Program-made: the position numbers and the translations under genes
Shown: positions 1-6,504 of the stretch, piece after piece
How positions within the stretch are numbered: position 1 is the first letter of the stretch
How the letters are laid out: every line of letters starts with the position of its first letter
Notes under the pieces: generated by a model
Database searches by the model: none
The model's input: only the letters and a program-made list of their open reading frames with translations
Told to the model about the DNA's origin: nothing
DNA from: Oscillospiraceae bacterium
GTDB taxonomy: Bacteria > Bacillota > Clostridia > Oscillospirales > Acutalibacteraceae
Direction of reading: 5' to 3'
Length of the DNA: 8,088 bases
Assembly: GCA_003486665.1 (NCBI GenBank)
Contig: DNGF01000095.1
Span: 1 to 8,088, forward strand

Positions 1-102
1 ATGCTGCTCGGCGTGCCGAACGCGCAGTTCGAGCAGGCCATGGACTTTTTAAGAGGCATTGAAAATCTTCAGGTAGAGGAGGCGAGCGCCGATGTACAAT
101 AA
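1..102 (+). CDS. metN: Methionine ABC importer ATPase, C-terminal end (partial)
   Basis: Only the last 33 codons are present, read in frame 1 and ending at TAA 100-102; the gene begins upstream of the window, so the ATG at base 1 is probably an internal Met. The visible peptide (LLGVPNAQFEQAMDFLRG, then an acidic end) has the alternating hydrophobic/acidic look of the last strand and helix of the ACT-like NIL domain that ends MetN-type ATPases. The assignment rests mainly on the next gene, a clear MetI permease that overlaps it by 11 bases, the usual metN-metI arrangement. MetN would hydrolyse ATP at the inner face of the membrane to drive methionine uptake, with the NIL domain sensing intracellular methionine. 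No ATPase motif lies in the window, so the call is by context. Confidence 0.72.
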   Translation: MLLGVPNAQFEQAMDFLRGIENLQVEEASADVQ

Positions 103-802
103 CCTCTTTTCTCCGGACTCCATCGCGGAGCTTACCGTCGCCATGCAGACGCAGTTCCCCAAGGCGATCTGGGAGACGTTTTATGTGACGCTCCTTTCGA
201 CGGCGCTGGCCGTCGTCATCGGCCTTCCGCTGGGCGTGCTGCTCGTGGCGGGGGAGAAGGACGGCGTTCTGCCGCTGCCCAAGGCCCTGATGAGCGTTCT
301 GAACGTCATCATCAACCTGCTGCGCTCGATCCCGTTTCTCATCCTGATGATCATGGTCTTCCCGCTTTCGCGCCTCATCATCGGCACGACCGTCGGCACC
401 ACCGCGACCATCGTTCCGTTGGTCGTGGCGGCGTTCCCGTTCGTCGCGCGCCTTGTTGAAAGCAGCCTGCGCGAGATTGACCCCAACATCATTGAGGCCG
501 CGCAGAGCATGGGCGCAACGCCCATGCAGATCATCTGCAAGGTGATGATCCCCGAGAGCGTCCCCTCCCTGCTGCAGAACGCCACCATCGCCCTGACCAC
601 CATCCTCGGCTACTCGGCCATGAGCGGCATCATCGGCGGCGGCGGACTCGGAAAGATCGCGATCAACTACGGCTACTACAGATATCAGTACCTCATCATG
701 GTCTTTGCGGTAGTATTCCTTATCATATTGGTTCAGATTTTCCAGAGCCTCGGCACGTTCCTTGCAACCAAGTGCGACAAGCGACTTAAAAACAGAAAAT
801 AA
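92..802 (+). CDS. metI: Methionine ABC transporter permease MetI
   Basis: A 236-aa integral membrane permease, slightly longer than the roughly 217 aa of E. coli MetI, with an N-terminal extension. About five hydrophobic segments are visible (near residues 26-52, 68-90, 100-120, 160-185 and 200-223). The ABC permease EAA loop that docks on the ATPase is clear: EAAQSMGATP starting at residue 135, followed by a PESVPSLL stretch. The glycine-rich GIIGGGGLGKIAINYGYYRYQ segment near residues 178-198 (cited here only as a landmark) is typical of MetI. ATG 92 is supported by GAGGAGG at 76-82, 9 bases upstream, inside the end of metN. With MetN and a substrate-binding lipoprotein (MetQ) it would import methionine. 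No metQ follows within the window; it must lie upstream or elsewhere. Codons are strikingly G/C-ending compared with the genes after 976. Confidence 0.93.
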   Translation: MYNNLFSPDSIAELTVAMQTQFPKAIWETFYVTLLSTALAVVIGLPLGVLLVAGEKDGVLPLPKALMSVLNVIINLLRSIPFLILMIMVFPLSRLIIGTTVGTTATIVPLVVAAFPFVARLVESSLREIDPNIIEAAQSMGATPMQIICKVMIPESVPSLLQNATIALTTILGYSAMSGIIGGGGLGKIAINYGYYRYQYLIMVFAVVFLIILVQIFQSLGTFLATKCDKRLKNRK

Positions 803-809
803 AGCATTT

Positions 810-854
810 AAACGGTTCCGTTGACAAAAATTTTTCAACAACGGAATCGTTTTT
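810..854 (+). terminator. Intrinsic terminator after metI
   Basis: Arms AAACGGTTCCGTTG (810-823) and CAACGGAATCGTTT (839-852) pair over 14 positions with one G-U wobble, around a 15-base loop, and the 3' arm runs into TTTTT (850-854). It starts 7 bases after the metI stop, the expected place for a rho-independent terminator. The loop holds an AAAAATTTTT palindrome (826-835) that could extend the stem. It separates the methionine importer operon from the operon beginning at 976. Confidence 0.85.
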
Positions 855-904
855 GTTATAAATATAAAATTTCTGATTTTCATTTACCGAAAAGGAATTA
901 AATG

Positions 905-947
905 TTGACTTTTGGCGTTTTTTGTGATTAAATATAATAGGTATAAT
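905..947 (+). promoter_or_regulatory. Probable sigma-A-type promoter region for the 976 operon
   Basis: In the AT-rich gap after the metI terminator there are two perfect TATAAT hexamers (933-938 and 942-947). Possible -35 elements are TTGACT at 905-910 (22 bases from the first TATAAT, too long) and TTGGCG at 912-917 (15 bases from it, slightly short). None gives an ideal 17-base spacer, so the exact promoter is uncertain. The position, downstream of a terminator and about 30 bases before a strong ribosome binding site, makes a promoter here very likely. An imperfect dyad, GATTAAAT (926-933) with ATTGAATC (946-953), flanks the -10 candidates and could be an operator. Confidence 0.5.
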
Positions 948-975
948 TGAATCATTTTTTTGTTGAGGTGAGGTA

Positions 976-1800
976 ATGAAGCTTATCAGAATATTGATTT
1001 CCGTACTTTTTGTCGTTGCTGTCGGAGCATGGTCTGTCAACATTATCCTCGGCAAAACCGTCAGGGATCACACCCCTCCCGTCATCACATCCGACCGTGA
1101 GGTTCTCGAACTCTCCGTCAATGATGACAGCAGCAAGCTTCTCACAGGTCTTACCGCCACGGATGACAGGGACGGCGATCTCACCGATTCCATCCTCATC
1201 GGCACCCACTCCAAGTTTATTTCAAAGGGTGTGTGCGATCTCACCTATCTCGTTTTTGACTCAAGCAACAATGTCGGCAAGTTTACAAGAAGAGTCAGAT
1301 ACACTGACTACAGCGAGCCTACGTTCTCGCTGAAGGAGCCGCTGATGTTCACCTCGAACGACACCGTTTCCATGTTCCCGAAAATCAGTCTGACCGACTG
1401 CCTTGACGGCGATATTTCTTCAAAGGTCAAGATCGTGGTAAATGATGTTGACAGCTCTAAGGTCGGCACATATTACGTTACGTTTGAAGCCTCCAACAGC
1501 TATGCGGACGTTGTCAACCGCAAGCTTCCGGTCAACATTGTAAACGACACTGTCGATTCTCCCAAAATCGAATTGTCAGATTACCTTATCTATGTCAATA
1601 TCGGGGATAAGTTCAACCCCGCGCAATACTTAAAAGCGGTTTCGGATAAGTTCGATAAAAAAATCGACCTCAAAAAAGTCGGCATCACCTCGACCGTTGA
1701 CACAAAGGCGGCAGGCGTTCACCAGGTCAGATATGAATATACCGATTCAAAAGGTCTTACCGGTCATTCGTTTCTTATTGTAATTGTCAGAGAGGGATGA
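976..1800 (+). CDS. Membrane-anchored protein with Ig-like (DUF5011-type) domains
   Basis: A 274-aa protein with one N-terminal hydrophobic segment (about residues 4-25, after a short MKLIR positive start). There is no lipobox cysteine, so it is probably an uncleaved anchor with the rest outside the cell. What follows looks like three tandem beta-sandwich repeats, about 33-110, 112-193 and 195-272. The first has TPPVIT and ATDDRDGDLTDSI, and the second SLTDCLDGDISSKV; the DGD turns (66-68 and 144-146) are the hallmark of bacterial Ig-like/DUF5011 domains. The third lacks DGD but keeps GVHQVRYEYTDSKG, the family's final strands. ATG 976 has a strong GAGGTGAGG at 965-973. Its stop overlaps the next gene, a Wzz-BY-kinase, so it probably acts with the polysaccharide machinery at the outer face of the membrane. 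Its exact role is unknown; a binding or regulatory partner of the Wzz domains is inference. Confidence 0.8.
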   Translation: MKLIRILISVLFVVAVGAWSVNIILGKTVRDHTPPVITSDREVLELSVNDDSSKLLTGLTATDDRDGDLTDSILIGTHSKFISKGVCDLTYLVFDSSNNVGKFTRRVRYTDYSEPTFSLKEPLMFTSNDTVSMFPKISLTDCLDGDISSKVKIVVNDVDSSKVGTYYVTFEASNSYADVVNRKLPVNIVNDTVDSPKIELSDYLIYVNIGDKFNPAQYLKAVSDKFDKKIDLKKVGITSTVDTKAAGVHQVRYEYTDSKGLTGHSFLIVIVREG

Positions 1801-1802
1801 AT

Positions 1803-3245
1803 ATGAAAGAAAACGCATCACAAAAAGCAAATCAGATGAATGTTTTTATTATTCTCCGTGACATTCTGAGGAACGCGCTCTTTATTTTCATGGCGGCGGC
1901 GATCGGCTTTTTATCCGTTACGGTATATATCAGATACGTTCGCCAGCCTGTTTACACATCCTCGTCCACCCTTGTTGTTACGGCGAAGAACACCACCTAT
2001 GCCAATGCTTATGCGGCTCTTTCAACCGCTTCGTCTATGGCAGGCGTGCTTAAAGAGGTCTTCGAAAGCGATATTCTCATGCAAAAGGTCAAGGAGGATA
2101 CGGGAAAGCTGAACGGCAATGTTTCCGTTTCGGCAAACGTTATTTCGGGAACAAACCTTCTTGTTCTCAACGTAACTGCCAACGACCCGAAGACAGCTTA
2201 CATAGTAAGCAACTCAATACTTGAAAACTACAACGGAATTTCCGATTATCTTTTCTCAAACGCGGTTCTTGAAACGGTTTCCGAGCCTCAGATTCCGACC
2301 GTGGCAACCAACACGTTCAATCTTCCGCTTTACAGAGTCCTTGCCGGAATGGCAATGGCTGCGCTCGTTGTCGCGGCAACGGTCATATCCTGTATAACGA
2401 GAAAAACCTTTAAAACAGTTTACAGCGCACGCGAAGAGCTTGAAGGCGACTGCTTCGGCGTTATCCCCCATGAGAAAAAGCTCAAAACCCTGCGTTCGGT
2501 TATCCGCAGAACCAACAAGTCCGTCCTGATCAACTCCCCGACCTGCAGCTTCCTTTTTGAGGAAAGCAACCGCAAGTTTGCCGAAAATCTCAGATTTAAG
2601 ATGGATCAGAAGGGCTATAAGCGCGTCCTGATTTCGAGCGTTGCCGAAAATGAGGGAAAGTCCACCGTTTCGACCAACCTTGCTCTCGCCTTGAGCGGCA
2701 TGGGCAAAAGGGTTCTGCTTGTTGACGTTGACTTCCGTAAGCCCGCGCTTTACAAGATAACCGAGAGAGAAAAAAAGTCCATTCCCGACATCGTTTCCTA
2801 TATCGACGGTCAAAGTGAAATTAAGGATATCATCCGCAAATTTTCCAGAACCGGCGTTGATATGATCATGAACTTCGGCGCAAGGAAGGATTCGTCCGCC
2901 TATATACAGTCAGAAAAGCTTAAAAAGCTTCTGAGCTTTGCCGATGAAAACTACGATTATATTATCCTTGATTCCTCGCCCATTCTCGTCGGCACCGACG
3001 TTCAGCTTATCTCGGACATTGTCGATTGCTCTATGATCGTTATTCGTCACGACTTTGTTCGTATTGCGGATATCAACACGGCGATAGAGGACATCAAAGA
3101 GGGTTCTGCCGACTTCTTCGGCTACGTTCTCAACGACTACCGTGAATTCAATATGCACGTCACGGGTGACAGCATTTACGGCTACGGCAATTACGACAAT
3201 TACGAGCACAGCGACAAGGAAGCCGACAGCAAAACAGCTGAGTAA
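1803..3245 (+). CDS. Wzz/BY-kinase fusion 1 (polysaccharide co-polymerase tyrosine autokinase)
   Basis: A 480-aa single-chain fusion of a Wzz/CpsC-type membrane domain and a BY-kinase (CpsD/Etk-like) domain. The membrane domain has TM1 at about 25-43, an extracytoplasmic region rich in Thr/Ser/Asn, and TM2 at about 179-200. The cytoplasmic kinase has Walker A ENEGKST (Lys286), Walker A' LLVDVDFRKP (Asp308, Asp310) and Walker B YIILDSSP (Asp390). The C-terminus has a modest Tyr cluster, IYGYGNYDNY, the usual site of autophosphorylation in trans. Such proteins control chain length and export of capsule or exopolysaccharide through cycles of Tyr phosphorylation and oligomerisation. I chose ATG 1803 because AGAGGG (1791-1796) sits 6 bases before it. 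The in-frame ATG at 1797, which gives 482 aa and an ATGA overlap with the previous stop, has no spacing from that site. Firmicutes usually split these domains into two genes, so the fusion is notable. Confidence 0.92.
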   Translation: MKENASQKANQMNVFIILRDILRNALFIFMAAAIGFLSVTVYIRYVRQPVYTSSSTLVVTAKNTTYANAYAALSTASSMAGVLKEVFESDILMQKVKEDTGKLNGNVSVSANVISGTNLLVLNVTANDPKTAYIVSNSILENYNGISDYLFSNAVLETVSEPQIPTVATNTFNLPLYRVLAGMAMAALVVAATVISCITRKTFKTVYSAREELEGDCFGVIPHEKKLKTLRSVIRRTNKSVLINSPTCSFLFEESNRKFAENLRFKMDQKGYKRVLISSVAENEGKSTVSTNLALALSGMGKRVLLVDVDFRKPALYKITEREKKSIPDIVSYIDGQSEIKDIIRKFSRTGVDMIMNFGARKDSSAYIQSEKLKKLLSFADENYDYIILDSSPILVGTDVQLISDIVDCSMIVIRHDFVRIADINTAIEDIKEGSADFFGYVLNDYREFNMHVTGDSIYGYGNYDNYEHSDKEADSKTAE

Positions 3246-3256
3246 TCACCGATTAC
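3242..3256 (+). promoter_or_regulatory. Small hairpin at the stop codon between the two kinase genes
   Basis: GTAATC (3242-3247) and GATTAC (3251-3256) form a perfect 6-bp stem with an ACC loop. It covers the stop codon of the first kinase gene and ends 2 bases before the GAGGAG ribosome binding site (3259-3264) of the second. There is no T-run, so it is not a terminator; it could affect translational coupling or mRNA processing, or be chance. Confidence 0.25.
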
Positions 3257-3269
3257 CTGAGGAGCAGTT

Positions 3270-4844
3270 ATGAATAATATAAAATCCAATGAATTCAGCG
3301 AAGACTCCCTTAACCTTCAGGTTCTGTTGAAGGACATAATCAAAATATTGAAAAGAACATGGTGGGTCATCATTGCAGCCTTTGTCTGCCTGACGGCGAT
3401 ATATTGCGGCTACCAGAAGTACACCTACGTTCCGACATACGAAGCGAAAGCGTCTTTCACGGTAAACACCACCTCCAGCTATGCTGAAATCGCCGCTTCA
3501 TACGGCTTCTATTACGACTCCGCCAATGCCGAGCAGATGGCAAAGGTTCTTCCCTATATCCTCAAAAGCTCCGTGTTTAACGAGATTCTGAAAGAGGAAC
3601 TCGGCACAGATAAAATAAACGGCACAATCTCGCTGAGCGCAATTAAAAATTCCAATCTTTTCTCCGTGTCGGTTGTCAGCAAGGATCCGCAGGACGCAAA
3701 AAATATACTTGACGCCGTTGTAAAAAAGCTTCCCGACGTTTCAAGATATGTTATCGGCGAAACAAAGCTTAACATTATTCAGCCAAGCTCGGTACCCACC
3801 AAGCCGAACAACAGAAATAATTATATATTGTCCGTTCTGATCTGCCTTGTTGCAACTCTCGGAATAAGCGCGATCGTGATAACCGTAACCGCCTTTTTGA
3901 GAAAGACGATTCAGACGGAGCAGGACTTCCGCGATCAGCTCAACATGAACTGCATCGGCATTCTCCCCTACTATAAGCTTGACAAGAAAAACAGCAGCAA
4001 GCCGCTCAACGCAGATGAAACAACCGAAAACGGCAAACGCTATGCCGAGTGCATGAAAGCGATCGCGCTCAAAGTTACACGTTCTCTGCAAAAGACCGAT
4101 TCAAAGGTGCTTATGGTCACAGCCGCACTTGTCAACGAGGGAAAAACATCTGTTGCTCTCAATCTTGCGCGATATATTAAAGCGGGAAATCCCGATAAAA
4201 AGGTTGCCCTTGTTGATCTCGACCTCAGAAAGCTTTCTCTCAGCAAAACTTTGAGCGGCAATGCCGGCTTTTACACTGTAAACAGCTTCCTTTCCGATGC
4301 CAAAAGCAGCGGAAGACATTACGGCAGCAAGAAAAGCAGTACAAAATCAAAAAACAGCATTGATGAAATGCTCAAAGCTTTCAGCGAAAAACCGAATGAT
4401 GTTATAGTCTTCGGCAGCAAAGAGCCGATAAAAAGTCCGGAAACAATACTTAACAGCGATGAAACCCGTGAGCTTATCAGCCGCATCAGGGAGGTCGCCG
4501 ATTATGTTATTGTCGATTCTCCGCCGTGCGCTATTACCACGGATCCGCTTCTGATTTCCGAGTACTGTGACAGTATTCTGTTTGTTATACGTCAGGACTC
4601 AACACATCGCTGGACAATTCTCGACTGTATCAACAATATCTCGACCAGAGGATGCAACATTATAGGCGGAGTTCTCAATGCCGCCAAGGAGAGTATTCTC
4701 GATCCCGGCTACAGCTACAACTACTACGGCTACGGACGCTACGGCAGGTACGGAAAATACGGCTACCGCAGCTACGGCAATTACGGCTACGGTAAATTCA
4801 GCTACGGCAAGTACGGCTATGATGAAGATTCAACCGAGAAATAA
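3270..4844 (+). CDS. Wzz/BY-kinase fusion 2 with long Tyr/Gly-rich tail
   Basis: A 524-aa paralogue of the preceding gene with the same order of parts. TM1 is at about 31-47 after a WW pair, followed by an extracytoplasmic Wzz region and TM2 at about 185-209. The kinase domain has Walker A VNEGKTS (Lys292), Walker A' ALVDLDLRK (Asp316, Asp318) and Walker B YVIVDSPP (Asp416). Between A' and B is a Ser/Lys-rich insert (about 345-370) that the first kinase lacks. The tail (481-517) is built from YG-x units such as YGKYGY, with 15 tyrosines against 4 in the tail of the first kinase, then DEDSTEK. GAGGAG at 3259-3264 supports ATG 3270. Two divergent kinases in tandem suggest hetero-oligomers or division of labour in exopolysaccharide control at the membrane (inference). 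All ATP-binding motifs are intact in both, so neither looks like a dead partner. Confidence 0.92.
   Translation: MNNIKSNEFSEDSLNLQVLLKDIIKILKRTWWVIIAAFVCLTAIYCGYQKYTYVPTYEAKASFTVNTTSSYAEIAASYGFYYDSANAEQMAKVLPYILKSSVFNEILKEELGTDKINGTISLSAIKNSNLFSVSVVSKDPQDAKNILDAVVKKLPDVSRYVIGETKLNIIQPSSVPTKPNNRNNYILSVLICLVATLGISAIVITVTAFLRKTIQTEQDFRDQLNMNCIGILPYYKLDKKNSSKPLNADETTENGKRYAECMKAIALKVTRSLQKTDSKVLMVTAALVNEGKTSVALNLARYIKAGNPDKKVALVDLDLRKLSLSKTLSGNAGFYTVNSFLSDAKSSGRHYGSKKSSTKSKNSIDEMLKAFSEKPNDVIVFGSKEPIKSPETILNSDETRELISRIREVADYVIVDSPPCAITTDPLLISEYCDSILFVIRQDSTHRWTILDCINNISTRGCNIIGGVLNAAKESILDPGYSYNYYGYGRYGRYGKYGYRSYGNYGYGKFSYGKYGYDEDSTEK
4710..4820 (+). repeat. In-gene TAC-GGN repeat coding the Tyr/Gly tail
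   Basis: This stretch is a degenerate tandem repeat of TACGGC/TACGGA/TACGGT units broken by AAR, CGC, AGC or AAT codons, giving YG-x and YGY-x-x peptide repeats. The near-identical Tyr codon (TAC almost throughout, apart from the last) and Gly codon point to growth by slippage or unequal exchange rather than independent codon change. Copy number could therefore vary between strains and change the number of phosphorylatable tyrosines. Confidence 0.75.
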
Positions 4845-4872
4845 CTTTGATAACTGATTAAGGAGCAAGCCT

Positions 4873-5157
4873 ATGAGAGTAAAAGACAATCTTGTTCTTC
4901 GTGAGATCGCAGGGCAGTATATGCTCGTGCCGGTTATGGAGAGGGTCAAGGACGTTACGTCCATGGTGTATATCTCCTCTTCCGCCGCGTATCTTTGGAA
5001 AAACATGGACGGCAGGGAATTCACCCTGGATGAGCTTGTTGACCTGATTATGGCTAAATACAAAAACGTTACCCGCGAAAAGGCTCAGAGCGATATAATT
5101 ACTTTTCTCCAGATTCTTGCCAAAAACAATATTTTGGATATGAGTGATGAGGCATGA
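4873..5157 (+). CDS. PqqD-family peptide recognition protein (RRE)
   Basis: A 94-aa protein of the size and pattern of PqqD-like RiPP recognition elements: two or three short N-terminal strands (LVLREIAGQYMLVPV, MVYISSSAAYLW), then winged-helix-type helices FTLDELVDLIMAKY and EKAQSDIITFLQILAKNNIL. The SSAAYLWKNMDG segment matches the family's 'LN-x-x-A-x-x-IW-x-x-L-x-G' signature. Such proteins bind the leader of a precursor peptide and deliver it to the partner enzyme, here the radical SAM protein whose start overlaps its stop by 4 bases. AAGGAG at 4860-4865, 7 bases before ATG 4873, supports the start. It lies 28 bases after the second kinase gene with no terminator between. I give no symbol because PQQ synthesis itself is not indicated: no PqqA-like peptide, PqqB or PqqC is present. 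Confidence 0.88.
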   Translation: MRVKDNLVLREIAGQYMLVPVMERVKDVTSMVYISSSAAYLWKNMDGREFTLDELVDLIMAKYKNVTREKAQSDIITFLQILAKNNILDMSDEA

Positions 5158-6206
5158 GCAAAGACGCTTTCAACTCCATCGCGGCGGCACCTTATGAAAT
5201 GCTTGTCCGCGCAAAGCAAAATGCAATTCCCCTCTCCGCCTCCTTTGAGCTGACGCCGAGGTGTAATTTCAACTGCGGAATGTGCTACGTTCATCTCAGG
5301 GACAGCGAAATCGCTTCTCTCGGCAAAGAGCTTTCCGCCGAGCAGTGGATATCGTTCGGCAGGCAGGCAATGCAGGCAGGAACACTGTTTCTGTGCATAA
5401 CGGGCGGCGAACCGACAAGGCATCCCGAATTTTGCAGGATCTATTCCGAGCTTTCACGCATGGGATTTATCATAACGCTTCAAAGCAATCTTTACCGCCT
5501 TGACGATGAATGCTTTGAGCTTTTGAAAGCACTTCCGCCGCAATGTATAAAATTCACGATCTACGGTGCGAGCGACGAAACCTACCGAAAGGTCTGCGGC
5601 GTGAGCGACGGATTTACAAAGGTTATTTACAATATTAAACGTTTAAAGGAACTCGGCATTTTTTTGGAGGCTGTCACCACCGTCACAAGAGATAATGTTG
5701 ACGATCTTCCCGAAATTTCAAGGCTCATGAAAGAGCTAACGATTCCTTGGATGTCTTCAACGGGGCTGAGAAAGTCCGTAAGAGGTGCGGATTCGCAGGC
5801 ACAGGCTCTTCGCTTGCCAAACAGTGCCTACGCTCATCTTTGCGAGGATGTCGAGAACGTAACGGATAAAGAAAAACGAAGAAACGTAAAAAAGCCCTGT
5901 GAAAAATGCAGGGATTACCGAACAGGCTTTTGGATAAAATGGGACGGCAAAATGAGCTTTTGCTCCTTTCTTGACGAGCCGGACATTGACGCTGTTTCAC
6001 TCGGTCTGACCGAAGCATGGAAAAGGCTTGTTGACTTTGAAGAAAAACTTCAATGGCCCGAAGAATGTCAAAAATGCAGATGGTCGGGCATATGTCCCAG
6101 ATGTGCCGCAACGCTGGCAACGGAAAGCGGTACTGTAAATAAAGTAAGCAAAGATTATTGCCGATATATCGACAAAATCTTCAGTTATATGATTGGAGGA
6201 AAATAA
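5154..6206 (+). CDS. Radical SAM/SPASM peptide-modifying enzyme
   Basis: A 350-aa radical SAM protein. The [4Fe-4S]-SAM motif CX3CX2C is at Cys37, Cys41 and Cys44 (CNFNCGMC), and the SAM-binding ITGGEPTRHP is at 82-91. The C-terminal third carries a SPASM-type set of cysteines: 249, 252, 270, 305, 308, 314, 317 and 336, which can hold two further Fe-S clusters. The CX2CX5CX2C run (305-317) is one residue shorter at the end than the common CX2CX5CX3C. Enzymes of this class generate a 5'-deoxyadenosyl radical and form crosslinks, thioethers, epimers or related changes in ribosomal peptides. The ATGA overlap with the PqqD-like gene indicates translational coupling and a common substrate. The likely substrate is the 98-aa protein encoded 1 base downstream. 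The actual reaction cannot be read from the sequence. Confidence 0.92.
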   Translation: MSKDAFNSIAAAPYEMLVRAKQNAIPLSASFELTPRCNFNCGMCYVHLRDSEIASLGKELSAEQWISFGRQAMQAGTLFLCITGGEPTRHPEFCRIYSELSRMGFIITLQSNLYRLDDECFELLKALPPQCIKFTIYGASDETYRKVCGVSDGFTKVIYNIKRLKELGIFLEAVTTVTRDNVDDLPEISRLMKELTIPWMSSTGLRKSVRGADSQAQALRLPNSAYAHLCEDVENVTDKEKRRNVKKPCEKCRDYRTGFWIKWDGKMSFCSFLDEPDIDAVSLGLTEAWKRLVDFEEKLQWPEECQKCRWSGICPRCAATLATESGTVNKVSKDYCRYIDKIFSYMIGGK

Positions 6207-6207
6207 C

Positions 6208-6504
6208 ATGGATGAATATGTAACCGTAGAAGCATATGACGTAATGCTCGGATCAAACACATATTCCGCAGCCGGCAGCGACCCGAACCGTGCATCCGAC
6301 GCAACCGGAAGCGCAACCGCTCACTGGAACCTTGATACCGGAGTTACCGGCAAGGGCTGGGATCTTCTCTACTACGATTTCGGTACAGGCACCGTTAAAA
6401 CAATGAACGTTTACGGCACAACTCATGAGGAGATCGAGGCTAAGATCGTTCCGTACCTTAATATGTACGGCGGCAGCTACGTTATGAGTATCGGTTGTTC
6501 ATAA
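6208..6504 (+). CDS. 98-aa small protein of unknown family, candidate peptide precursor
   Basis: I do not recognise this protein. I chose ATG 6208 because a perfect GGAGG (6195-6199) lies 8 bases before it; the in-frame TTG 6193 falls inside that site. It is acidic at the start (MDEYVTVEAYDVM) and has a Gly/Ser/Thr/Ala-rich middle. Two Trp (40, 51), nine Tyr (including Tyr55-Tyr56) and a single Cys97 are possible radical-enzyme targets. A helix-like EEIEAKIVPYLNMYGG (74-89) precedes a short C-terminal SYVMSIGCS. There is no signal peptide or membrane segment. It sits between the radical SAM gene (1-base gap) and the HprK-like gene (1-base overlap), where a RiPP precursor would be expected, and has the best ribosome binding site of the cassette, fitting a product needed in excess. 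The C-terminal Ser recalls peptides phosphorylated by HprK-like kinases. The precursor role is inference; it could also be a small accessory protein. Confidence 0.7.
   Translation: MDEYVTVEAYDVMLGSNTYSAAGSDPNRASDATGSATAHWNLDTGVTGKGWDLLYYDFGTGTVKTMNVYGTTHEEIEAKIVPYLNMYGGSYVMSIGCS

Noticed and set aside
181..603. Long minus-strand open frame (140 codons) opposite metI
   Set aside because: It mirrors a well-supported membrane permease in G/C-rich codons, has low-complexity Met/Arg/Ser composition and no ribosome binding site.
821..862. TTGACA (821-826) with TATAAA (857-862) as a promoter
   Set aside because: The spacing of 30 bases is far too long, and the TTGACA lies inside the terminator hairpin.
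786..1055. Minus-strand open frame of 89 codons spanning the intergenic region
   Set aside because: It runs through the terminator, the promoter region and the start of the Ig-like gene; Lys/Asn/Phe-rich composition is that of AT-rich noncoding DNA.
2256..2813. Minus-strand open frame of 185 codons inside the first kinase gene
   Set aside because: It lies wholly opposite the TM2 and Walker A regions of a clear BY-kinase; no recognisable protein features.
3242..3256. Hairpin between the two kinase genes as a terminator
   Set aside because: The stem is only 6 bp, has no T-run and is followed at once by a ribosome binding site.
4873..6206. PQQ cofactor biosynthesis genes pqqD/pqqE
   Set aside because: There is no short PqqA with a Glu/Tyr core, no pqqB or pqqC, and the neighbours are kinase-like and exporter genes.
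6272..6474. Double-Gly (Gly88-Gly89) of the small protein as a C39-type leader cleavage site
   Set aside because: The preceding residues match the classical leader pattern only loosely and the exporter lacks an N-terminal C39 peptidase domain; kept only as a remote possibility.
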